A stretch of DNA of 14,140 bases, taken from Ruminococcus sp. Lineage in GTDB: Bacteria; Bacillota; Clostridia; Oscillospirales; Ruminococcaceae. How positions within the stretch are numbered: the stretch's first letter is position 1; each line of letters begins with the position of its first letter. Location of the stretch: contig DMBA01000095.1 in assembly GCA_003446315.1 (NCBI GenBank), positions 1-14,140 on the forward strand. The letters run 5' to 3'. Shown here one piece after another: positions 1-6,873 of the stretch. The notes beneath the pieces were generated by a model. That model was not told where the DNA came from and did not search any database. It saw nothing but the letters and a program-made list of their open reading frames with translations. The translations under genes and the position numbers were made by a program.

Positions 1-659
1 TCATTCTGCATGATGCCGAGGAAATTCACCATCTGATTGCAAAGGGTCGAAAGATGCTTTGCCGGTGCAGATGTGATCTTGCCCTCAACGCCGCCCAGTC
101 CTTCCTGAATGAGCTGCTTCAGCGACCAGCCTGCGCAGTAACCCGTCAGCATGGAAAGGTCATGGATGTGCAGATCGCCGCTGCGGTGTGCCTGTGCAAT
201 CTCACCGTCATAGATCTCCGAAAGCCAGTAATTCGCTGTGATCGCGCCGGAATTGTTCAGGATCAGTCCGCCGACGGAATATGTCACCGTGGAATTCTCC
301 TTCACGCGCCAGTCGGTCACCTTCACATAGCTGTCAACCGTTTCCTTATAGTCCAGAATCGTCGATTTCAGGTTGCGCAGGCGCTCCCGCTGCTTGCGGT
401 AAAGAATATATGCCTTTGCAACATCGCTGTATCCGGCTTCTGCCAGCACATGCTCCACGCTGTCCTGAATCTCCTCGACTGCGATCATATCCTCTTTGAT
501 CTTCGGCTCAAAATCCGCCGTGACACGCAATGCAAGAAAATCAATCACGGAAGGATGATACTGCTTCTGCTCTGCCTCAAATGCCTTCCGGATCGCCTCA
601 GCAATTTTCGTGATCTCAAACTCCACGATCTTTCCGTCGCGCTTTGTCACCTGATACAT
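1..659 (-). CDS. nrdD: Anaerobic (class III) ribonucleoside-triphosphate reductase, N-terminal part
   Basis: Partial: 219 N-terminal residues are present and the frame is open to the window edge. Class III RNR reduces NTPs to dNTPs using a glycyl radical made by its activase. Residues 1-90 (start MYQVTKRDGKIVEFE) match an ATP-cone allosteric domain. The catalytic barrel begins after about residue 120 and shows the family motif DLHIHDL at 162-168, followed by GYCAGWSL with Cys175, a candidate active-site cysteine by position. The glycyl-radical Gly and zinc cysteines lie outside the window. The start at 659 is chosen because GGAGG (669-673) lies 9 bases upstream; an in-frame ATG at 665 is only 3 bases from it. 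The gene follows the activase by 28 bases on the same strand, so they share the promoter and NrdR-type boxes upstream of the activase. Confidence 0.93.
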   Translation of the reverse strand, partial: MYQVTKRDGKIVEFEITKIAEAIRKAFEAEQKQYHPSVIDFLALRVTADFEPKIKEDMIAVEEIQDSVEHVLAEAGYSDVAKAYILYRKQRERLRNLKSTILDYKETVDSYVKVTDWRVKENSTVTYSVGGLILNNSGAITANYWLSEIYDGEIAQAHRSGDLHIHDLSMLTGYCAGWSLKQLIQEGLGGVEGKITSAPAKHLSTLCNQMVNFLGIMQN

Positions 660-687
660 CCCCATATACCTCCAGTTTTTTGATTCC

Positions 688-1380
688 TTATATGCCGCGC
701 AATGCAGCATTCGGCACATATTTGCGTACAATTTCAAGATATTCCCGCATCTGCGCGGGTGTGCATCCGCTGACATCGTTTCCGATCAGGCTGCCGCTGT
801 CCCGGAATTGCTGCAAATAATATGCCCTTGCGCCGCAAATCCATTTGCCGATCTTTTCAAAATCTTCCGCTGTGTGATACGCCTGTATCACCGTTGTCCG
901 GAATTCATATGCGATCTCCGTCTGCTGCATGAGATACCGGACACTTTTCTGCACCGCATCCGCCCCGAACTGCTCTGTCCCGACCGTTACGGCGTATTTT
1001 TCGATGCAGTTTTTGATATCCATTGCAACCGCATTGACCATGCCCGTTTCGCAAAGCGCCTGCAAGCGCTCCGGCATTGTGCCGTTCGTATCCAGCTTGA
1101 TGAGAAAGCCCATTTCATGGATCGGCTCCAGAAACGCGGCGAGATCCGGCTGCAAAAGCGGTTCGCCGCCGGTGATGCATACGCCGTCCAGCAAGCCTTT
1201 GCGCTTCTCCAGAAAGGCATAAACCGCCTCTGCCGGCATCCCTTCTGAAAAGGATCCGGTCACAAGTCCGGCGTTGTGGCAGTAAGGACAGCGTAAATTA
1301 CAACCCCATGTAAACACGGTGCATGCCGTTTTGCCGGGGTAATCCAGTAAAGTCAATTTTTGCAATCCGGCAATTTTCAC
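688..1380 (-). CDS. nrdG: Anaerobic RNR-activating protein (radical SAM)
   Basis: 230 aa. It is a radical SAM enzyme that installs the glycyl radical on NrdD. The cluster motif CNLRCPYC gives Cys27, Cys31 and Cys34 in the CxxxCxxC spacing, and GGEPLL at 71-76 is the SAM-amino-group motif. The N-terminus (GLQKLTLLDYPGKTAC) is typical of the longer activase subfamily found in clostridia and archaea rather than the ~150-aa E. coli NrdG, so the symbol is by function. The start is GTG at 1380; an in-frame TGA lies six codons upstream and GGGGTG sits about 7 bases before it. The first gene of the nrdG-nrdD operon, 28 bases before nrdD. Expected control is repression by NrdR at the two boxes upstream. 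A related activase of another glycyl-radical enzyme is possible from sequence alone, but the nrdD neighbour settles it. Confidence 0.92.
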   Translation of the reverse strand: MKIAGLQKLTLLDYPGKTACTVFTWGCNLRCPYCHNAGLVTGSFSEGMPAEAVYAFLEKRKGLLDGVCITGGEPLLQPDLAAFLEPIHEMGFLIKLDTNGTMPERLQALCETGMVNAVAMDIKNCIEKYAVTVGTEQFGADAVQKSVRYLMQQTEIAYEFRTTVIQAYHTAEDFEKIGKWICGARAYYLQQFRDSGSLIGNDVSGCTPAQMREYLEIVRKYVPNAALRGI

Positions 1381-1425
1381 GCATACACCCCATTTTCATA
1401 TAGTTTGTATTATATTTTTACTGTC

Positions 1426-1469
1426 TTCGGAAGAAATACTGCCGGTATAATCCGCATATTCCTTCCGAA
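1426..1469 (-). other. Long leader hairpin of the nrd operon
   Basis: Positions 1457-1469 and 1426-1438 can form a continuous 13-bp stem (one G-U pair) with an 18-base loop that itself can form CGG/CCG. It directly abuts the distal NrdR-type box. No U-run follows on either strand, so it is not an intrinsic terminator. Its function is unknown; mRNA protection or leader control are possibilities. Confidence 0.5.
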
Positions 1470-1485
1470 ACACTAGATATAGTGT
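1470..1485 (-). promoter_or_regulatory. NrdR-type box (distal to promoter)
   Basis: The 16-mer ACACTAGATATAGTGT has perfect 6-base arms (ACACTA/TAGTGT) and closely matches the known NrdR box (ACACWATATATWGTGT-like). NrdR is the (d)ATP-sensing repressor of bacterial RNR operons. The site lies in the nrdG leader, 32 bases from a second box, the three-helical-turn spacing expected for NrdR pairs. Confidence 0.85.
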
Positions 1486-1501
1486 GCCCCTTAAAATAAA
1501 C

Positions 1502-1517
1502 ACACAATGCCTTGTGT
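1502..1517 (-). promoter_or_regulatory. NrdR-type box (proximal to promoter)
   Basis: The 16-mer ACACAATGCCTTGTGT has perfect 6-base arms (ACACAA/TTGTGT) and a less typical GC-containing centre. It begins 32 bases from the partner box and lies directly downstream of the predicted transcription start (~1519), a position from which bound NrdR would block initiation or escape. Confidence 0.78.
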
Positions 1518-1525
1518 CGATTCAT

Positions 1526-1554
1526 ATTGTATCAGGTTTTCCGCAGTTTGTCAA
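1526..1554 (-). promoter_or_regulatory. Promoter of the nrdG-nrdD operon
   Basis: On the minus strand, TTGACA (1549-1554) and TACAAT (1526-1531) are separated by exactly 17 bases. The predicted start is near 1519, leaving a leader of about 140 bases before nrdG. Both NrdR-type boxes lie immediately downstream. Confidence 0.8.
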
Positions 1555-1696
1555 GAGTAATCCTCCATATTTTTTTCTTTTACAAAATATAGATGTGCAT
1601 TTTCCGCGCTGACATGTGCTTTTCCGGATATGTAGAAAAACACGCCGAAATTCCGGCTTTGTTTTGTCATGCCGCCCGATTCCGCGGAATAAGCCC
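1555..1696. other. Gap between divergent nrd and pheB-hom promoters
   Basis: No gene is supported here. The stretch is AT-rich and includes an imperfect hairpin around 1637-1666 (GCCG/CGGC core with A-rich and T-rich flanks), which could be a weak terminator remnant. I see no operator-like palindrome beyond the NrdR-type boxes on the nrd side. Confidence 0.4.
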
Positions 1697-1725
1697 TTGA
1701 CAACTCCCCGGATTTATGGTATAAT
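1697..1725 (+). promoter_or_regulatory. Promoter of the pheB-like/hom operon
   Basis: TTGACA (1697-1702) and TATAAT (1720-1725) with a 17-base spacer, a full consensus match. The predicted start near 1732 rules out the upstream in-frame ATGs at 1616 and 1724 as starts of the following gene and leaves a leader of about 55 bases. Confidence 0.88.
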
Positions 1726-1786
1726 GGTCTTATTACGAAAACAACTGTCCGTCACTGGCGGAAGGTACGGGAGGCTGAACAGATCC

Positions 1787-2230
1787 GTGTCCGATCAGAC
1801 AAAGAACTGGGTTGTCGTCGATACTGCCGTTTTACCGGAAGTGATCCTCAAGACCCTCACTGTCAAGCGAATGCTTGCTAACCGCGAGGAACGCAGCTCC
1901 TCATCGGCATGCCGTGCTGTCGGTATTTCCCGCAGCGCTTTTTATAAGTACCGCGATTCGGTCTTTATCTATGAAGAACAAATGCGGGAACATATCTTTA
2001 CGCTGTATCTCCTGCTGCATGACGAATCCGGCGTGCTCTCCGGTGTGCTCCATACGCTGACCGATGCAAAAGCCAATGTCCTCACGCTCAATCAAAGCAT
2101 CCCTGTGGACGGCGCTGCGACTGTCACGGTCACGTTCCGGCTTCAGGATTCTGCGCAGGTTTCGGCGCTTTGCAGCACGCTCGCCGAGCGTAAGGGCGTT
2201 GTTGAAGTACGGCTGCTGTCCGGCTCATGA
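1787..2230 (+). CDS. UPF0735/PheB-type ACT domain-containing protein
   Basis: 147 aa. A small protein of the UPF0735 (PheB-like) family. The N-terminal part reads WVVVDTAVLPEVILK and then a helix-turn-helix-like block, ACRAVGISRSAFYKYRDSVF, at 41-60. Residues about 71-147 form an ACT domain (HDESGVLSGVLHTLTDAKAN), a fold that usually binds amino acids. I infer a role as an amino-acid-responsive regulator of the neighbouring homoserine dehydrogenase; the molecular function is not established. The open frame extends back to 1616, but the promoter at 1697-1725 lies inside that extension. I therefore use GTG at 1787, which has GGGAGG at 1769-1774 (12 bases, rather long) and gives the family's usual length. 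It precedes hom by 57 bases, a common clostridial pairing. Confidence 0.85.
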   Translation: MSDQTKNWVVVDTAVLPEVILKTLTVKRMLANREERSSSSACRAVGISRSAFYKYRDSVFIYEEQMREHIFTLYLLLHDESGVLSGVLHTLTDAKANVLTLNQSIPVDGAATVTVTFRLQDSAQVSALCSTLAERKGVVEVRLLSGS

Positions 2231-2267
2231 CCGCACAGCAAATATCATAAATAGAAATGAGGTAAAA

Positions 2268-2283
2268 GCTCCCTTTGCGGAGC
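2268..2283 (+). promoter_or_regulatory. Small hairpin over the hom ribosome-binding site
   Basis: GCTCC (2268-2272) and GGAGC (2279-2283) form a perfect 5-bp stem with a 6-base loop. The GGAG half is the only Shine-Dalgarno sequence close to the hom start at 2288. A second candidate, GAGG at 2260ff, lies about 25 bases upstream of the start; folding of the hairpin would hide one and bring the other closer. Any translational control is inference. Confidence 0.35.
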
Positions 2284-2287
2284 GAGA

Positions 2288-3544
2288 ATGGTGATGAAAA
2301 AATTTGCAGTTTTGGGATTTGGTACGGTCGGCTCCGGCGTTGCCGAGCTCTTTTGCAGAAATCAGCAGAAAATCGAGAAAAAAGCGGGAACCGAAATGGA
2401 ACTGCGCTATATCCTCGATCTGCGCGATTTCCCGGATTCCCCGTTCGCCGAAAAGTTTACCAAATCAATCGACACCATCCTGAATGACCCTGAGATCAGT
2501 GTGGTGGCAGAGTGCATGGGCGGCACAGAACCGGCTTTTTCTTATCTGATGCAGTGCCTCAGCCGCGGCATCAGTGTCGTGACTTCCAATAAAGAGCTGA
2601 TCGCTGCAAAAGGCGCGGAACTGCTCGCCTGCGCTGCTGCACATTCCTGCAACTGCTTCTTTGAAGCAAGTGTCGGCGGTGCCATCCCGATCATCCGCCC
2701 GCTGCACAGATGCCTCGCCGCAAACGATATCACTGCGATCTACGGCATCCTGAACGGTACGACCAACTATATCCTCAATAAAATGCTGACAGACGGCATG
2801 ACCTTCGAAGATGCCCTCGCCCGTGCGCAGGAACACGGCTATGCCGAACGGGAACCCAGTGCCGATGTGGACGGTCACGATGCCTGCCGCAAGATCTGCA
2901 TTCTCTCCTCGCTCGCATTCGGCAAGCATGTTTATCCCGAAAGCGTTTATACCAAGGGTATCCGTGATATCTCCCTGGAAGATGCCTATGCCGCCGATTC
3001 CCTTGACGGCGCTGTGAAGCTCATCGCTTCTGTCATCCGCCTCAATGATGAGCAGATCCTGCCTTCCGTGATGCCCATGTTTGTGCCGTATGAGAACCTC
3101 ATGTCCCGCGTGGACGGCGTGTTCAACTGCGTTCAGGTGGACGGCGATGCCATCGACCGCGCTTATTTCTGCGGCCGCGGTGCCGGTAAATTCCCGACAG
3201 CAAGCGCTGTTATGGGCGATATCATTGAAGCGATGAAGCACGACAAAACCGTTTTCTCCCAGAATTGGGTGGATGCCGGTACACAGGATTTCATCTGCGG
3301 CATCGACAAGCTGAAATGCGGTCTGTTCATTCGCTTCGCCGAGCAGCATGATGCACCGGAGATCAGCGACTTCCTCAGCGCCTATCTCGAAAAGAATCAC
3401 ATCGACGATGACTGCATCAACTGCACCGCTGATGCCTGCGTCATTCAGGCTCCCCTGACCGCACAGCAGCGCGATGATCTGCTGCGCTCCCTCAGCGAAG
3501 TCGGTCTTACGCCTGCAAACAGCCTGCCTGTGATGCCTGCGTAA
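2288..3544 (+). CDS. hom: Homoserine dehydrogenase
   Basis: 418 aa. NAD(P)H-dependent reduction of aspartate semialdehyde to homoserine, the branch point to threonine and methionine. The Rossmann motif GFGTVGSG is at 10-17, and the substrate-domain signature NGTTNYIL is at 156-163. The block EREPSADVDGHDACRK (187-202) carries Glu187, Asp198 and Lys202 at the spacing of the catalytic residues known from the yeast enzyme. The C-terminal ~75 residues fit the regulatory ACT domain of the long, threonine-sensitive form, which agrees with the overall length. Two ATGs compete: 2288 (GGAG 5 bases upstream) and 2294 (11 bases); they differ by two residues. It is cotranscribed with the ACT protein 57 bases upstream and ends at a strong terminator. 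Confidence 0.95.
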   Translation: MVMKKFAVLGFGTVGSGVAELFCRNQQKIEKKAGTEMELRYILDLRDFPDSPFAEKFTKSIDTILNDPEISVVAECMGGTEPAFSYLMQCLSRGISVVTSNKELIAAKGAELLACAAAHSCNCFFEASVGGAIPIIRPLHRCLAANDITAIYGILNGTTNYILNKMLTDGMTFEDALARAQEHGYAEREPSADVDGHDACRKICILSSLAFGKHVYPESVYTKGIRDISLEDAYAADSLDGAVKLIASVIRLNDEQILPSVMPMFVPYENLMSRVDGVFNCVQVDGDAIDRAYFCGRGAGKFPTASAVMGDIIEAMKHDKTVFSQNWVDAGTQDFICGIDKLKCGLFIRFAEQHDAPEISDFLSAYLEKNHIDDDCINCTADACVIQAPLTAQQRDDLLRSLSEVGLTPANSLPVMPA

Positions 3545-3563
3545 TCAGACACAAAGAATAATG

Positions 3564-3604
3564 AAACGCCATAGCACCCGATGAAAAGTGCTATGGCGTT
3601 TTTG
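3564..3604 (+). terminator. Bidirectional terminator between hom and the esterase gene
   Basis: A 14-bp perfect stem (3564-3577 with 3588-3601, core ACGCCATAGCAC) with a 10-base loop is followed by a T-run on the plus strand. It lies 20 bases after the hom stop. On the minus strand it starts five bases after the esterase stop and is followed by a U-rich tract, so it probably serves both convergent genes. Confidence 0.93.
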
Positions 3605-3605
3605 T

Positions 3606-5321
3606 TTACGACCGCTTGTAAAGTGTCACATCCCGGATCGTCACATTGCCCGAAGCGATCTCTCCAAGCAAAATCACGATCTCACAGTCAGGGTCTGCCT
3701 GCTCCAATGTAAACGGCAGCAGAACCGTTTCCTCTTTGCCTTCTGTATTCAGCGTGCCGGTGCAATAAACCGTTTCCGGATGCGTCCGGTTCCGCACGGC
3801 ATACGGGACTGCCACGCCCGCCGGCGGTGTCATGCGGAACGAGAGTTCATATCCGCCAGCCGGCAGATTCAGATCCCGCACATATGCCGTCATCGACTCC
3901 GGCGATGTTCCAGCCGCGGATATATTCACATTCAGCGACTTATCCCAATCGCTGAAATACGGCCATGCATTCGCGCCGGATTCCTTGTCCAGATCCAGAC
4001 CATACGACCCATCCGCTGCCAGATCAATGCCGATCTTGGAAGACTCCCTGCCGATCGCCTCACAGATCTTGTCCGCGCATAAATAGGCATTCAGTTCCTG
4101 CGTTTTCGGGGACGGATGCCAGTCCGCGCCCAAACCGTCCGTCATCTTCTGCGTCGGCGACTGATAACAGGTGATATGCGGGTCATTCGATTCCGCAACC
4201 GCCGCTTCCAGATACGGATACAATTCCTCTGCACCCATGATGCCAAGCGTACAAACGATCGCAGATTCCGGATTCTTTTCCCGGATCTGCTTCAAAAATG
4301 CGACATATTTTTCCTGATACTCCTTGCCGCGCACCTCGATCTCTTTCGATGCATACGAATCATCATTTGTGCCAAGATTCAGCACGATCACATCCATCGG
4401 ATGCGCCTCGAAATCCCACGGGACGGCATACTGCCCGGATTTTCCGACATACTCATAGCAATCCGGCACCAGCGAAGCGGTATTGACAGCGCCGTTATTG
4501 GAATAACCGGACACGATGCCGTAACCGCTGTAACTCACGGCGCTGTAATCGGCATCCAGAAGCTGCGCGGTCAGATAGGCATAGGACTTCATGAAGTTTT
4601 CGGTGCCGGTGGTGAATCCTTCATACTGCGACTCCGCCTCGACACCGTAAGCGCAGGTAATGGAATCGCCGATGAACTCGATGGAGAGATCCTTTTTCGG
4701 AGTCGGCTTCACCGGTTTTGCGGCTGCCGTTTTGACCTTGAACGCTTTCACGCCGATCGCGCCCTGATTGGCTTCCGTCAGATGAATGATCTTCACTTTT
4801 TTGGTGACGCTCTTTTTGCCGGAAAACAGTTCCACTTCCTGCTCTGTTTCGCTCATCAGGACATCTGCGATCTGCACATCGTCCACGAAGACCGCATAGC
4901 GCGGACGGGACGACTCAGACCCTTTGACCTCGCTGCCGCCGGTCAGTGTGACGGATGCAGATTCGCCTGTGACGGTGCACTCCACTGCGGCACCGCTTTG
5001 CACCAGCAATGTTGCGCCGTTCGATTCCATTGTTCTGCCGATCAGTTTCACGGTATCGGCGGAAACCGGAATGGTTTTCTCCGTAGATTCCCCGTCAGGC
5101 GGTGCTGCGAGCAAGTCACGTTTCAGCAGCGTCAGATCGACCGCATTCACCGCGCCGTCGCCGTTGAAGTCATCGGCGGCATTCATTTCGCCGGAACCGG
5201 TCAGCGCAGAAAGCAGATGCGCCGCATCTTCCACAGAAGCCGCGCTGCTGTTCATCGGCAGGATCCATTGTGCTGCCAGGATCATCGCAGCAAATGCAGC
5301 GGCTTGTTTTTTTGTTCTCAT
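3606..5321 (-). CDS. Secreted dockerin-containing SGNH/CE2-like carbohydrate esterase
   Basis: 571 aa. Predicted to deacetylate plant polysaccharides outside the cell, attached to a cellulosome. A signal peptide covers about 1-28 (basic RTKK, hydrophobic core, ending NSSAAS). The dockerin module is at about 29-72 with one full calcium loop, DFNGDGAVNAVD (Asp51, Asn53, Asp55, Asn59, Asp62), then LTLLKRDLL; its partner half lacks the loop. A beta-sandwich (about 84-200) precedes the SGNH domain (about 211-425), the CE2 order. Blocks are GDS with Ser220, SGYG around 265-268, GTND with Asn319, and DWH with Asp400 and His402. Residues 430-571 look like a C-terminal beta-sandwich, possibly carbohydrate-binding. 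AAGGGGGG precedes the ATG. The gene has its own promoter and terminator. Acetylxylan specificity is inference from the family. Confidence 0.88.
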   Translation of the reverse strand: MRTKKQAAAFAAMILAAQWILPMNSSAASVEDAAHLLSALTGSGEMNAADDFNGDGAVNAVDLTLLKRDLLAAPPDGESTEKTIPVSADTVKLIGRTMESNGATLLVQSGAAVECTVTGESASVTLTGGSEVKGSESSRPRYAVFVDDVQIADVLMSETEQEVELFSGKKSVTKKVKIIHLTEANQGAIGVKAFKVKTAAAKPVKPTPKKDLSIEFIGDSITCAYGVEAESQYEGFTTGTENFMKSYAYLTAQLLDADYSAVSYSGYGIVSGYSNNGAVNTASLVPDCYEYVGKSGQYAVPWDFEAHPMDVIVLNLGTNDDSYASKEIEVRGKEYQEKYVAFLKQIREKNPESAIVCTLGIMGAEELYPYLEAAVAESNDPHITCYQSPTQKMTDGLGADWHPSPKTQELNAYLCADKICEAIGRESSKIGIDLAADGSYGLDLDKESGANAWPYFSDWDKSLNVNISAAGTSPESMTAYVRDLNLPAGGYELSFRMTPPAGVAVPYAVRNRTHPETVYCTGTLNTEGKEETVLLPFTLEQADPDCEIVILLGEIASGNVTIRDVTLYKRS

Positions 5322-5352
5322 ACGAGAACCCCCCTTGTGCTAAGATACTTTC

Positions 5353-5381
5353 ATTATAGCCCAGTCAAAAGGGTTTGTCAA
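5353..5381 (-). promoter_or_regulatory. Promoter of the dockerin-esterase gene
   Basis: On the minus strand TTGACA (5376-5381) and TATAAT (5353-5358) are separated by 17 bases, a full consensus match. The predicted start near 5346 leaves a leader of about 25 bases. No operator or catabolite-response palindrome is evident beside it. Confidence 0.88.
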
Positions 5382-5414
5382 TTAACCATTATCACCGGTT
5401 TCTGTGCAATTATC

Positions 5415-5450
5415 AAAAAATCCCGCACAGTCACCTGCACGGGATTTTTT
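5415..5450 (-). terminator. Intrinsic terminator after the SpoIID-domain gene
   Basis: AAAAAATCCCG (5415-5425) pairs with CGGGATTTTTT (5440-5450), giving an 11-bp stem with six T at the end of the minus-strand transcript. The 14-base loop can add a short CAG/CTG pairing. It begins one base after the stop codon of the SpoIID-domain gene. Confidence 0.92.
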
Positions 5451-5451
5451 C

Positions 5452-6873
5452 TCATTCAATCAGAGCATCAGTCTGCTCGGTTGTCTCCTCAGAGACTTCT
5501 TGTGTCGTATCCTGCGATGTTACGGTTGAAGCAACGGTTGTATTAGATGTCGTGACACCCGTATAACGATAAGAAACGATGGCATGCGTTGCACCGGGAT
5601 CAGGATAGACAGGAGCAGCAGTCGAAACGATTGTTGCTGCTGCCGGATTCTGATCCGGCTGATACACGAACTCAAATTTGGGGGATTTCAAACCCAGTAC
5701 TGCTCGAAGGTCATTGCCCCTCACGCGAACTTGCCCGCCGATCACGGCAAAAGCCACATAGCCGCCGTCACCGTACTCAAGTTGAATCCAATCATATGGG
5801 TTGCCGTTGAGCGATACGTTGTAAGCATTCTCCAATTTTGCTTTCAGGATCGGTGCAGAAAACACCATAGAACTATTGAAATGGGGGTCTGCTGCTTCAT
5901 CATGTCGAACAGGGATGCTGACCAGATACGGAATATCCGAACTGAACACATCCTTGCAAGAGGCGGTCGCACCGCCGCTGGATGCATAGAAAGAAGTCAA
6001 TGCGGGGGCGCTGTTATAATAAACAACGATGCCCAGCACCGAGCGAACTGCATCCACGATTTTCTGATCGGGATCCGGCTTGCAGATCATACCGGAACCA
6101 CCGCCGTTATAGAGGTAGTAGGTATAAGCTGCGACAGCCTGTGCTTTCAGGGCTTCTGTTGAGAACGTCGGCCCCATCTCGTTGTTGACAATCTGCGCAA
6201 CGATGGAAACCACGGTATCGGTTTTCCCGCCGACTGTCATCATTTGTGTTTCCGGCGTGCCTGTCTGAACAAGCTGTGTGCCGGGGTAATAAAGGCTTAA
6301 AATCTGGTCATACGTCCAACCGTCATACATTGCATAGAAATTCGCACCATTCTGGCTCATTCCCACGCCGTGTCCATATCCGGACGAATAGAACACAACA
6401 CTGTCTGGTTCCGCAACGATGGTCTGACGAGCCGTAATTGCAGGTTCCGGAACGGTTGTGATTGCAGATGTAATTGTAGTAACAGAATTGTTTCCTTCAT
6501 CTTCGGAAACATTGGTAGTTGTTGTCACTGCAGTGGTCGTCGTAAGCGGTTCGTCCGGCCCCGTGTACGCTGCCTCATAGCTGACCAGCGACAGGCTCTT
6601 ATCATATTCAGAAAGGTCCGCCTTCCACCAGTCGGCAACATCTTCATATGCGTCTGCACCTGTTTTCAGGCTGCTGTTCCGCGCGGCTGCGCCCGAAATG
6701 GCTTGTACGTCCATTCCGTTTACATCACCGTCTGCGGCAGCGGCATACGCAATATTGGCAGCTCCGGAGCGCAGCATGACATCTCTGTCGCTCTGCATTG
6801 CACATGTACTGGTGAAACACAGAGACATTGAAACCAGAATTGCCACGCGGTTTCTTCGCGTTCGAGCTTGCAT
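5452..6873 (-). CDS. Secreted SpoIID/LytB-domain protein with permuted motif order
   Basis: 473 aa. Related to SpoIID/LytB, proteins that cleave or promote cleavage of glycan strands in cell-wall remodelling. A signal peptide (about 1-25) is followed by DGDVNGMDVQAI (48-59), a partial dockerin-like loop, then a Thr-rich linker (about 109-142). The hallmark block GYGHGVGMSQNGA lies at 165-177, continuing to LSLYYPGT near 199. The catalytic-Glu block NNEMGP (Glu232 of NEM) with ALKAQAVAAYTYYLY follows at 230-255, then YASSGGATASCKDVFSSDIPYL (296-317) and GNDLRAVLGLKSPKFEF (386-402). In known SpoIID proteins the GHGVGMSQ block comes last, so the order is permuted. A second Thr/Ser-rich tail ends the protein. 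GGAG lies 7 bases before ATG 6873. Activity and target are inferred. Confidence 0.82.
   Translation of the reverse strand: MQARTRRNRVAILVSMSLCFTSTCAMQSDRDVMLRSGAANIAYAAAADGDVNGMDVQAISGAAARNSSLKTGADAYEDVADWWKADLSEYDKSLSLVSYEAAYTGPDEPLTTTTAVTTTTNVSEDEGNNSVTTITSAITTVPEPAITARQTIVAEPDSVVFYSSGYGHGVGMSQNGANFYAMYDGWTYDQILSLYYPGTQLVQTGTPETQMMTVGGKTDTVVSIVAQIVNNEMGPTFSTEALKAQAVAAYTYYLYNGGGSGMICKPDPDQKIVDAVRSVLGIVVYYNSAPALTSFYASSGGATASCKDVFSSDIPYLVSIPVRHDEAADPHFNSSMVFSAPILKAKLENAYNVSLNGNPYDWIQLEYGDGGYVAFAVIGGQVRVRGNDLRAVLGLKSPKFEFVYQPDQNPAAATIVSTAAPVYPDPGATHAIVSYRYTGVTTSNTTVASTVTSQDTTQEVSEETTEQTDALIE

Noticed and set aside
54..683. Plus-strand 209-codon frame
   Set aside because: It is the antisense of nrdD, whose family motifs are clear on the other strand.
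1616..1786. N-terminal extension of the ACT-domain protein from ATG 1616
   Set aside because: A full consensus promoter lies inside it at 1697-1725, the extension is not family-like, and GTG 1787 gives the normal length.
4116..5546. Plus-strand 476-codon frame
   Set aside because: It is the antisense of the dockerin-esterase gene and runs through its promoter and the neighbouring terminator; its His/Arg/Ile-rich composition is typical of shadow frames.
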